Shown one piece after another: positions 22,001 through 31,712 of a stretch of 64,000 nt of DNA. Below the pieces are notes generated by a model. The model was not told the origin of the DNA and did not search any database. It worked only from the letters and a program-made list of their open reading frames with translations. This DNA is from Chionoecetes opilio (taxonomy: Eukaryota; Arthropoda; Malacostraca; Decapoda; Majidae): NCBI GenBank assembly GCA_016584305.1, contig JACEEZ010019116.1:19197-83196 (forward strand). The letters are read 5' to 3'. Both the position numbers and the translations under genes were made by a program. The stretch's first letter is position 1. Each line of letters begins with the position of its first letter.

Positions 22001-23795
22001 AAGTCGCCCCAGAGTGGGGATTGTATTATTTTTTGTTAGGTCAAAGGGTTTACGGGGTAGGCTGGGGAAATTTTGAATCGTAATTACGGGGCTTTTTTTT
22101 GGGGAAAATTTTGCGTAAAGGCGAAAACTTAAAAACCCACTAACGTGGATCCTTAACTCGAGGGGGGCTGATATAGCTGATTACCTTCGGGCTTTAATAA
22201 TCGTGATCCCCCTGGGGGGGGGGGTTCTTGCGAAATCCCTTGCAAACTTTGGGTTAAAAAAGCTATCGCTTTTTTTGGGGGATGGAATATGAGCACACTC
22301 CGGGTAACCCTTTCATTTTCAATTACTTTTTTCGAGATAAACTTTGACATTCGTGTTCATATTGATAACACATATCTGAAAAAAATTTTTTTTTCCCCCA
22401 GCTTTCTTTAATTTAAATTCATATAGGGAGTAACCTCCTCATATTTTTCCCCCTTGTCATTTTGGGCCCTGGTAGGGCCGATTTTTAAAATATTTTAGTC
22501 AAAAAGGGAAACCTTAGCTGCTTCCACAAGTTTTTATATAATGTGTCAGCCAACCTAATTTAACTAATGATTTTGTCCCTTCCCCATGATTTTTAATTTA
22601 TTTTAAATCAAATGAAAAAATTAAATGCAAAAACGTTACTAAAAAAAATTTTTAGTTTAATTAATATTATAATGGGGGGAAGTGCTGTTTGGGTTGCCAA
22701 AAAAGGCGCATAACCAGGCCTATGGCCAACCCCCACTTTAGTTTTTTACAACTAACTAGTACTTTAAATTTTTGATTCACTACTCCCCACCACAGGGGTT
22801 TTGGCAAAATTTGGGAGTTGAACGCTGAGTATTCTTTAACCCCCCCGAAAACCCCCCGGGCCCCCAGCCCCATAACCCGCGGTTTGTGGTAGGCTCCTTT
22901 AAATTTTACTTCACCAAATTTAAAGACCACTTTGAAAACACATGGGGTCATCAAATTCCCCACTCGGGGCACCCAAAATGTGGGAATTTATGTCACATAC
23001 CTATTTAATCTAGGGTTTTCTTAAACCCAACATCCAAAAAAAAACCCAAAAAAACCCCCCCTTTCCCGACTCCATACCCCAGGGTTTAAACCCAAATTAA
23101 ATAGGATACTTTTCGGTGGTGTGGGTTAAAAAGGGCTGTAGGTTTTTTATTTTAAAACTGAAAAGGTTTTTTGTGATTTCCGGGAGTGGTTTGCCGGGGA
23201 ACGAGGCCGCCCTGAAATACCGAAGCGGGGGGAGGGCGAGTGTTTGTTACGGCGTCAGAAGGGCTTTCACCCAAGTTCTTGACGCCCCGGCTATTGTTAT
23301 CAGTGTGTTGGGTTTTTTTACCATTTTCCTTTGATTTTTTAAAATATATGTACAAAAAATCTATATACCAAATTCTTATTTAATTTAATCAGATAAGATC
23401 AAAAAATGTTTCTTCACGGGAAATGGGAAAGGTAATTTAAATTTTCCCAAAGGGGGGCGAGACCCCCGCTACCCAAAACCCATGAACGTGTATCTGGCGG
23501 TGGCCAAAAAATCTAAAGGGGGGCGGCCCCAAAGCCGCCCTTCAAAAACAAGGTGCTAATTATTTTAAATGGGAAATGTTTTAACTACTGGGAATATTAA
23601 TTTTCCTATCCCAGTAATAACAGGGACTTAAATTTTCCTTAATTATTTCCCATTACCATTACAATTATATAAAATATCCCTATACGCCCCCCCTCCTATT
23701 ATGAGCGGAAAAAAAACCTCTCCCAGGGGGGGGGGGGAAAAAAAACTAAAACCCCTCTACCAATTAGAGAGGGTTTTTTTGGTGGGTTTAAATTT
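19097..23795 (-). mobile_element. Possible LTR retrotransposon
   Basis: Direct repeats 19,097-19,905 and 22,979-23,795 share TGTGGGAATT...GTCACATAC, AATACAGAAGCGGGGGG-like, TTACGGCGTCAGAAGGG and CCTATACGCCCCC. Read on the minus strand, the right copy is followed by GGGTGCCCCGAGTGGGG, which resembles a tRNA primer-binding site placed as in retroelements. Spacing and order fit a solo-gutted LTR element, but I cannot recognise gag or pol in the noisy interior, so class is unknown. Confidence 0.45.
20610..20800. repeat. About 20-bp minisatellite
   Basis: Around nine irregular units of CTTGCAGGGAGTATTAAC type, with homopolymer noise (CCCTGCAGGGAGTTTTAAA). Confidence 0.7.
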
Positions 23796-24201
23796 TTAAA
23801 AACCCAATTTTTTTTTTAAAAGTTAAAATTTCTCTGCAATCGCAACGGGGTGATGTTGTGTTTTAAAGCCCCTTCTTTTATTCCCCCGAATCCTGATGGG
23901 GCTAACACGAGATTTTTTTCAAATTTCGGCAAATAAAATGAGAAAGGGAAAACCTTTTTTCTGTCGGAAGCTCCGCATACAGCTGATTTCCCGGGTAAAC
24001 ACTCCCCCCCGCTCGAGCTTGACAATGACCTACAAGCGATACTAAGCAAAAAAGGGCACAAGGGAAAAAAAGATCAAAACTAAACGGGCCTCCCGAAAAC
24101 ATGGCGCTCCAACCTGGGAAATTTTAAACTGCACTCCGAAATTCATGCCCAAACGATGGAACCGGAAATCGATTGCCGGATTAGGGATGGTCAACCCCCC
24201 G

Positions 24202-24709
24202 TATAACATTTTTTTTTTAAATCAATGTATAGTGTACAGTGGTACCTTGATTTATGATGCCCCAAATTATGAGTTTTCCCAGGGCGACAGTTGCTCAGTC
24301 AATTTTTTGCTTTGTGTGCGAAATCAAAAACTGAGCTACGATTTTTTTTTTTTACGAGCGAGGTTTCAGATGCGGGCCCCCGCTAGTTGGCGCAGCGAAG
24401 CCACAGATCCCCAGCACCCGGGGTTCCCTCGTTCCCCTTCCCCGTGGTTACCCCGCCTGGAAAACATCTCTGTTTTGTTTGCTCACACAGGGGGAAAGCA
24501 AAAGGCGGGGGGGGGTTTTAGTGCAGTCCTTTTTTGCGGCAGTTCCACCCCCCAGCTGTTTCCAAAAAGCTGATACACAGAGTATAAACACTGGGGAATG
24601 CCAAAAGGGAGGGGGGTGAGTGCAGTCCAGTCATATAGGTACAGTAAAAAAAAATTGGGGGGGTTTTTGGGGGCTGGAGGGTTAATGGGATTTCAATTAA
24701 GCAATGGGG
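24202..24709. repeat. Left end of a CAGTGGTACC element, degraded
   Basis: CAGTGGTACCTTGATTTATG at 24,237 resembles the start of a pogo/Tigger-type MITE. The following GATGCGGGCCCCCGCTAGTTG and CCACAGATCCCCAGCACCC stretch is GC-rich. I found no clear right end. No gene. Confidence 0.35.
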
Positions 24710-24813
24710 GAAATTGGGAAAACCCCGATTTTCCGGGGGCTAAAAAGGGGGGAGCCCCTGGGGCCGGGCCCCCCAAAAAAATCCCGGGAAACGCAACAAA
24801 TTTCCCGGTTAAA

Positions 24814-24854
<41 letters not shown>

Positions 24855-25650
24855 TGATGCCATTACCCCCTCCGGACGCTTATCCCACTCTTTTGTTTTA
24901 CTGTCCGGCAACCCAAAATCAACTTTCCCCCCGCGTACTTTTCCGTCCGCTGAGGGATGCTGCCACCGGCGGGAGGCAGCCCGAAAGTGTTCAATAGTCT
25001 CAAAAAGGGCGTTTTCCCGGGACCAGGGCAGTGGGGTAGGGGACTAAAAAGGAAGGGTGTGCAGGTGGAAATGGGAGTGTCGTTTTTGCCAAATGTAAAC
25101 AATCGATCGCTGAGCAAAGCTGCCACCTGGGGGAGGGAGCAGGGAAATTTTCAAAAGTCCAAAAAGGAAATTTCCCCCCCACCAGGGGGGAGTGGGGTTT
25201 AGGGGACTAAAAGGAGGTGTGCAGGGGAACCGTGGTGTCGGGGCGCCAAATGTAAAAAAATATGACCGCCCGAGGATGCTGCCAACCCGGCGGAGGCAGA
25301 GAAATTTTTCAATGTCTCAGAGATGTTCCTGCACCCGGGGGAGTGGGGGTCAGGGGGGCTGACGGAGGGGTGCAAGGGGGAAAAATGGATGTCGTGTTTC
25401 CCAAAGTAAACAATCGACCGTTTAGCAGCTGCCACCTGGCGGGAGGCCGGGCCGGGCCAGGGGGAGGGGTGATAGGAGTGCTCGGACCGCCCCCCCCCCC
25501 CGGAAAAAAAAAATTTGTCAATTTTTCAACAGGGCTCGGCATTTTTAAAGTAAAAATCGACTATCCCCGGACCGGAACCCCCGGGGTTTTTTTCCCGGCC
25601 AAAACCGATATCCCGGGGAAAACGAGGGCCGGGAAATCGAGGTTTGTGTG
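24710..25650. mobile_element. F element copy 6 (inverted, degraded)
   Basis: Right end is GAGGTTTGTGTG followed by TA (25,651-52). Left end near 24,713 is blurred (AACCCCGATTTTCCGGGGG). Inside: poly(A), the F half, then four LINE-derived units (about 24,950-25,450). Every unit has gained or lost bases relative to the cleaner copies at 1-5 and 17 kb. Confidence 0.6.
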
Positions 25651-26227
25651 TACGATCAAAAGGGGTTTCGAGCTCGATAAAGAACGAATTAAAAATCTAA
25701 GTCAAGGTATATTGTAATAGGTGTATTGTGAAATTAGCATTATTAAGAAAAAGTATAGATAAATTAAAAATTACCCATAATAGTAAAAATTCCTTTTTCA
25801 TAATGTTTATTATCCAGAGTTAGCTAAAAGAAAGTATGTACCTTGTAACTGCATATAATAAACAAATTCCACTTTAATTCAATTGGTTAGACCAAACAAA
25901 GAATTTAAGCATCATCATCATCATGAGGAGGAGTGTGTTTATTCATGGACTCCAAAAGGAAAACAAGTTTTGCTGCCTTCTCTGTACCAAACAATACCTC
26001 AATTTTGAGTGTACTATTATATACATTATATGTTGTATGCATTTTTTATTCATTTATTCTCTCTCTTTTTAGTTATAAATATTGCTAAACAATATACTTT
26101 AGTAGTTAGATTTCATGTAGAACATCAAATTAATAAAAAAATAAAAAAATCTATTTAAATCAAATAAATCAGATTTAAATAAAATAAATAGGATTTTTTT
26201 TATCTAAAAAAAAAACCAACAACCTTG

Positions 26228-27465
26228 CATCTTACTGTACAGATGATTTTTCCGATTAAATATTTTCACACACTCTTGGCACTCATGGTTTGTCACACGT
26301 GACTCCACCTTACATGTTTTGATATGTCTGGCAACATAAGTCTTGGCATGGAAACACCTGACACAAATATCACACTTGTACTTTTCTTTCACCTGAATGG
26401 GTGCGCAACTGCGCATGTGTCTGTAACAATTGCTTTTCATGGTAAATGTTTTCAGACATTCCATGTACTCAGTTTTTCACACCAGTGTGGGTGAGCTTAG
26501 CCTGTTTAGATGGTTTTTCAGAGTAAACTTTTTCCCACACTCTTGGCACTGGTGGTTTCTCACACCAGTGTGGGTGAGCATGTGTGTTAAGATTGCATTT
26601 CTGGGTAAATGTTTTTCCACACTCTTGGCAGTGAAAGTTTCTCACACCAGTGTGGGTAAGCATGTGTTTGTTAAGGATAGCTTTCACGGTATATCTTTTC
26701 CCGCACTCTTAAGATGGCTTTTCAGAATAAATGTTTTTCCACACTCTTGGCAGTGAAAGTTTCTCACACCAGTGTGGGTAAGCATGTGTTTGTTAAGGAT
26801 AGCTTTCGTGGTATATCTTTTCTCGCACTCTTGGCATTCGTGGTTTCTCACACCAGTGTGGGTGAGTATGTGTGTGTCAAGGTTGCCTTTCCGGGTAAAT
26901 AATTTCCTACACTCTTGACACTCAAAGTTTTTCACTCCAGTGTGAGTGAGCATGTGTGTGTTACGATCACAATTCCGAGTAAATTTTTCCCCACACTCAG
27001 GGCAGTCGAAGTTTCTCACCTTAGTGTGGGTGAGCTTATGCCTGTTAAGATGGCTTTTCAGAGTAAAAAATTTCCCACACTCTTGGCACTCGTGGTTTCT
27101 CACACCAGTGTGGGTGAGTATGTGTGTGTTAAGTGTGCTTTTATGGGTAAATGTTTTCCTACACTCTTGACACTCAAAGTTTCTCACACTGGTGTGGGTG
27201 AGCATATGACCGTTAAGATTGCATTTCTGGGTAAATGTTTTTCCACACTCTTGGCAGTGAAAGTTTCTAATTCTCACACCAGTGTGGGTAAGCGTATGTG
27301 TTTGTTAAGGATAGCTTTCACGGTATATCTTTTCCCACACTCTTGGCACTCGTGGTTTCTCACACCAGTGTGGGTGCGTATGTGATTGTTAAGGGTGCTT
27401 TTATGGGTAAATGTTTTCCTACACTCTTGACACTCAAAGTTTTTCACTCCAGTGTGGGTGAGCAT
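26228..27465 (-). pseudogene. C2H2 zinc-finger array, main part
   Basis: Minus-strand array of about 15 C2H2 fingers with the linker THTGVRN/THTGVKN instead of the usual TGEKP. In reading order: FECQECRKTFTHKSTLNNH, HECQECGKRYTVKAILNKH, then a 2-bp insertion (near 27,290), then seven in-frame fingers (27,277-26,690; signatures QKCNLN, HKSTLN, LKSHLN, RNCDRN, RKGNLD, TKAILN, ILKSHL). A deletion at about 26,708 fuses two fingers out of frame; further slips follow at about 26,580 and 26,510. The last three fingers are atypical (RHMRSC and RHIKTC, C2HC-like). Such proteins bind DNA in the nucleus; target unknown. Continues 5' at 30,139 beyond hAT-A and 3' at 18,416 beyond hAT-B. Frame breaks may be real decay or consensus errors. 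Confidence 0.85.
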
Positions 27466-30138
27466 TAGGGTGCCAATAGCGCATAGGGGTAATTTTTCTA
27501 AGTCAATATTTTTTCACGTACTTTTGTGGTATTCTGCCTTGTACTTAGAAACTGTCGTGTGCAAAGTTTCAGGCTAATCGGTTGATATTTAGAGGTGGCG
27601 GATCGATCTTGAACATTTCCTCTTTTCGCCCTCAGGTCATGACCACGAGAAAGCAAACTGAAGTTTGGCTTCTTGGCCATAGTGTTCCTACTATCACAGG
27701 AGCAAAACTTCCCAGCCGTGGAGACGTTTTACGACGATTTTTCTACGCACACAAGGAAGAGAAGAAGACGGTGCAGCAGAGTGCAGCTGAGGCTGCAAAG
27801 GAGGTCCTCGACTTCTGGACACGAGCTAGGATCCCCACCATCGCAGAAACTAGCGTGAGGAGGAAGATTACTGGACTTTTCGACGAGTGGAAGATCCTGA
27901 GCAAAAGCAAGAATAACTCTGGAGTCACGCCTGCCGAAAAACAGAAGACCTTCCAAGAAAGTCTCCCAGACCTTTAGGACATCGCCCACTCCGACGCCCT
28001 CACTCTGATGACCATTCCTGAAGACAAGGAATTCCTTCTTGCCCAGCGGGAGAAGAGGAGGCGGGGTTCGATGGCTGGTCTGGACAAGAAGCTGAAAGAA
28101 TCGGTTTGCCGACGTGAAAGCTCTCTCTCACGTAGCCGTCAACAGACGCCAAAAGGAGAAGAGATGGTGGAGCTGGAGTCGTCATCGTCTGAGTCATCAA
28201 GTCCAGCCAACGCTGCCAACACATCGACTTCTTCTTCCGACGCCGGGGTCGCTTCTCCACCAAAGTGATTGAGGACACGGGGCACGAAGTCCGTCCTATC
28301 CCCTGATCTCGTCGGAGCCCTTGACAGAACTGGGGTCAGTAGCCGCCAAGCCCTTCGAATTGTGGCGGCTACGGCAAGTAGCTTGGGCCACGATCCACAA
28401 GAGCTTGTGCTGAATCCCGAGTCCATTCGACAGGCAAGAGCGAAGTACAGGTCCACTTTGGCGAAGGACATCAAAGAGACTTTCAGTCCTCTTACCCCTC
28501 TTACCGTTCATTGGGACGGGAAGATCCTTCCTCAGGACGATGGCACTCGCGCCGAAAGACTCGCCATCCTCGTCACAGGAGAAGGAGTGGAGAAGTTCCT
28601 AGGAGTCCCGAAACTGCACTCTGGAACTGGTGATGCCGCCGCTACAGCTGTGTTCGAGGCTCTAGAAGACTGGGGGGTCCAGGAACGAGTCATGGCGATG
28701 TGCTTCGACACAACCAGTGCCAACACTGGAGCCATCAATGGTGCATGCACCATCTTGCAACAGAAGATCGACTGACCCCTCGTTTCACTTGCTTGCCGTC
28801 ATCACGTCCACGAACTTGTCCTTGAGAAGGCCTTTTCTACGTGTTTGGGGTCATCTTCTGGTCCTGAGATCACCATCTTCTCTCGCTTCAAGGACCACTG
28901 GTCTTACATCAACCAGTCGGCAATAAACCCTCCCACCAACGAAGATCTGCCGGAGACTCTGGTCTCCAAGAGGGACGATCTCATTCAAGGTTTGAAACGT
29001 CTGCTTCAGACAAAGCAGCCCCGTGACGACTATAAGGAACTCGCTGAGCTGAGCATCCTTTTCCTTGGCGGCGCTCTTCCGAAGACCTCGATCCGTAGCC
29101 CCGGAGCGCTTCATCGAGCGCGTTTGATGGCGCGTATCATTTACGCTCTGAAGATGATCTTGTTTCGGGAGCAGCTGACTGGAGTCGTCACACCTCGAGA
29201 AATGTCAGCCCTCCAGCGGTTCTCATCGTTCGCAACCGAGATCTACATCCTGCGATGGTTCGAATCAACGGTTCCATCCTACGCTCCCGCCAACGATCTT
29301 GGATTCGCTAAGAACATCCTTCAGTACCACGACGAAAGTATTCGGAAGGCCTGCTTCACCACTCTGAGCCACCATTTCTGGTACTTGAGCGAAGATCTCA
29401 TTGGCCTGTCACTGTTCGACTCACGTCTCCCTGTCTCCAACAAACAAGCAATTGTACAGGCCATTCTCTACGATGAAGGAGCCGAGGAACCCGCCAAGCG
29501 AATAAACCTCCCATCATCACAAGTTCCTGCGGCAACACTGCCCTCCTTCGCCACGAAAAATTCCCTCCGCCTCTTCAAAGCTCTTGATATCAAGATCGAC
29601 TTCCTGTCCGCCAACCCTCGGAAGTGGCAGGAAGAGGAATCGTACGTCGAGGCCTGCCGCCGAATCGAGGGACTTCGCGTCGTCAACGACACAGCCGAGC
29701 GAGGAGTGGCGCTCATCCAGTCCTTCAACCTCCGGCTGACCAAAGACGAGGAACAGCGCCAGTTCCTCCTCCAAGTTGTGGAGGCCCATCGCCATCAACA
29801 GCCCGGGACCTCGAAGGCTTCCCTTCCCCGGCCAAGCCGGCCACAATGAGTGGGGTGGCTCCCCATGATACCCCCCCCACCGAGGGGATAATACTCACCA
29901 AGAGGGGGACCAGCAGCCCTGCTGGGGAAGGGATGTCCGGCTTGTCCACTTTCAAGAGATGACATCCCCTCCTTAATAGTCGCCAGTGCATAAGGGTAAA
30001 TAACAAAGTTGTAATCCGCCACCCTTAAATATCAACCGATTGAGGTCAAACTTTGCATACGATGGTTTCTTGCATAGATGCACCATTACACCAAAGTAGG
30101 AAGAAAAATTCAAACTTTTGATTTTTATTGGCACCCTA
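27466..30138 (+). mobile_element. hAT-A: 2,673-bp hAT-like transposon
   Basis: Terminal inverted repeats TAGGGTGCCAATA at both ends; target duplication GTGAGCAT at 27,458-65 and 30,139-46, identical over 8 bp. A second inverted pair lies about 120 bp inside (GTTGATATTTAGAGGTGGCG and its near-complement CGCCACCCTTAAATATCAAC). The TA(A/G)GG-type end, 8-bp duplication and encoded transposase agree on the hAT superfamily. Inserted within a zinc-finger coding repeat; the uninterrupted unit is readable across the duplication. Confidence 0.85.
27639..29849 (+). pseudogene. hAT-like transposase, three in-frame stops
   Basis: ATG at 27,639 follows a pyrimidine tract and CAG, suggesting a 5' untranslated intron. 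A single frame of 736 codons runs to TGA at 29,847 with three internal stops only: TAG 27,975, TGA 28,266 and TGA 28,773. The last replaces an arginine codon by comparison with the copy at 46.5 kb, consistent with CGA-to-TGA decay. Candidate RNase H-like catalytic residues: D293 (VHWDGK), D357 (CFDTTSANTG), then the hAT-type CxxH motif C386-H389 (ACRHHVHELVL), and E687 (VVNDTAERGV). No BED finger is recognisable; the N-terminus (GAKLPSRGDVLRRFF) is conserved with the second copy. A serine-rich acidic linker spans residues ~170-210. Cut-and-paste transposition is the inferred role; dead as it stands without stop readthrough. Confidence 0.8.
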
Positions 30139-30482
30139 GTGAGCATGTGTGTGTTACGATCACATTTCCGAGTAAATCTTTTCCCACACTCTTGGCACTC
30201 AAAGTCTCTCACACCAGTGTGGGTGAGCATGTGTCTCCTGATATTTATCTTATAAAGAAACACTTTCCCACAGTGGTCACACCTCAGCCCTTTCTTACGT
30301 GTATGGGTGAGGATGTGTGCAGTAAAGCCAGCCTTACTGGAGCACACTTTCCCACAGTCGTCACAAGTATAGGTCATCACGCCCTCCATTGTAGCACTAG
30401 CAGCACATTTGTGGCAGGAGTCATCAGTTGGTCCTGCTGAAACCCTCGTAGTTTCCCGGATGTAACCGGCGTTCCCAAACAA
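30139..30482 (-). pseudogene. Zinc-finger gene, 5' part cut by hAT-A
   Basis: Minus-strand frame opens upstream of 30,482; the first good ATG is at 30,389 (MEGVMTYTCDDCGKVC). Three fingers follow: YTCDDCGKVCSSKAGFTAH with a THTRKKG linker, LRCDHCGKVFLYKINIRRH, and FECQECGKRFTRKCDRNTH. The frame then reads MLT and enters hAT-A at 30,138. The first two fingers differ from the tandem array and probably mark the start of the domain. Upstream in the same frame FGNAGYIRETTRVSAGP could be coding or intron; no splice site is decisive. This is the 5' half of the array at 26,228-27,465. Confidence 0.75.
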
Positions 30483-31712
30483 AAGGAAAGTTGGAAGGAG
30501 TCCTGGCGCGAGACTGACGTGGACTTTTCACATCAGCACCTGTAACATTGGTGGCTGTCAGCACATAAACAGGGAGGTGCTACCTTTAACAATGCTTCCT
30601 ACTTAACTCTCAGTTAACACCTATCCAGTATTCAGCCAAAATGTAAGGCCAGCACGGGAGCCTCACCCACCACTCTGCAAAACACCACCCAGGCAGCAAG
30701 GCTTGGACAACACAGGCCATGTTAAAGGGCAGGACATAGATTATGGCTGATGAACTATGAGCGTAGAAGTCGTCGGTCATAACTGACTAATCGAGCAGAA
30801 TAGTCCACCATAGTCAGCTGCTAAAATAAAATTTCTTAAAATTTTCCAACTTAAAAAAGGGGGTTTGGGTGAAAAAAAATTTTTGGGCCAAAAATTTTGG
30901 GGTTTTTTTAAAGTTTTTGGGCCTCTTAAAAATACGACTTTTTGGGGAAGGGAAAACACATTAAAAAAAAGAAATCCATTAGGGGAAAAATTACGCTGCA
31001 ATGTATTCCCGTTGAAGACCCCTTTTAAAAAAAGGGAGAAAATTTTCCAATTTAAACCCAAAAACCTGGTTTTTTGGTTTACTTTAAAACCAGAAATTGG
31101 GAGTTAAAGGATAAAAAAGTGCTTTTTCTAATGTTTTTTGATTTTTTTAAAAAAGAGGGTTTCACATTAAAAATTGTCAAAAAAAGGCCTCATTTTGCAG
31201 TTACCCCCGGATTCAAGCCCAGAGGGGTCGGTCATATGGGGGGTTTTTAAAACGGGGGGTCCCAAAACATAGCCTCCCATGGAAATTTATGGTCGCAATG
31301 GGAAATTTTTATGAGAGTTTTAGGGGGATTTTAATTTCTAAAATGCGCTATTTTTTTCTCAGACGGGAACTTGCTAGGACGGTATCAGGGAAATTAAACC
31401 CCAGGTTACACTCAGGTGGGTGTTCTAACCCCCTCAAAACAAAAAAACTTTCCCCGTGGCAACCTACAAAACCCTTTTCTTTATTTTTTTTCTACTCAAA
31501 ATGACTCCCCCCCAAGGGAAAAAAAAAGCAGGTAACAAAAAAAAGCCAACTGGGCTGCCCGTCCCTATAAAGCAGACGGGGAAAAGTTTGGGAGAAAAGG
31601 GGGTGGGCCAATAGTTTTGCGTTTGTATTGAAAAGTGAAACCCAGTCAGGGAAGACAAAGTGATGGGGACAATATTTTCCGGAAAAAAGGGGTTTTTTTG
31701 AAAATGTTTGGT
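30483..31712. other. Upstream of zinc-finger gene, then noisy sequence; no gene
   Basis: 30,483-30,790 is clean, unique-looking sequence that could hold 5' exon or promoter of the zinc-finger gene, but I see no supported signal. From about 30,830 the bases become homopolymer-rich (A/T/G runs of 4-7), and ORFs there are unreliable. 31,141-31,200 resembles 51,640-51,690 (TTAAAAATTGTCAAAAA). Confidence 0.4.

Larger units (their letters stand above)
18907..24201. mobile_element. pogo/Tigger-like element with nested LTR pair
   Basis: Left end CAGGTTGCCCTCACTAATCC after TA, right end GCCGGATTAGGGATGGTCAACC near 24,175-24,196. CTAATCCGGCA is a typical pogo/Tigger-type terminus. Most of the interior is a pair of ~0.8-kb direct repeats 3.9 kb apart (next entry). 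Sequence is homopolymer-inflated, so boundaries are approximate. Confidence 0.5.
18417..26227. mobile_element. hAT-B: hAT-type element with 8-bp duplication, composite
   Basis: Ends CGGGGTTGTTTGATTTAAATCA-like at left and the complement of CAAGGTTGTTGG at right; the 8 bp CATCTTAC occur on both sides (18,409-16, 26,228-35). Eight-base duplications are the hallmark of the hAT superfamily. Subterminal ATTTAAATCA repeats cluster at both ends (18,428-18,515 and 26,150-26,190). No transposase survives; the body holds a pogo-like element, a possible LTR element and F6. Inserted inside a finger of the zinc-finger array. Confidence 0.7.

Noticed and set aside
27729..29846. Several long minus-strand ORFs over the hAT-A transposase (and the same over hAT-C, 45.8-47.7 kb)
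   Set aside because: They are shadows of the conserved plus-strand transposase frame. No motif, and conservation between the copies follows the plus-strand codons.
30139..30482. Taking 30,482 as the start codon of the zinc-finger gene
   Set aside because: The codon there is TTG. The first ATG with good position is at 30,389; upstream coding status is unknown.
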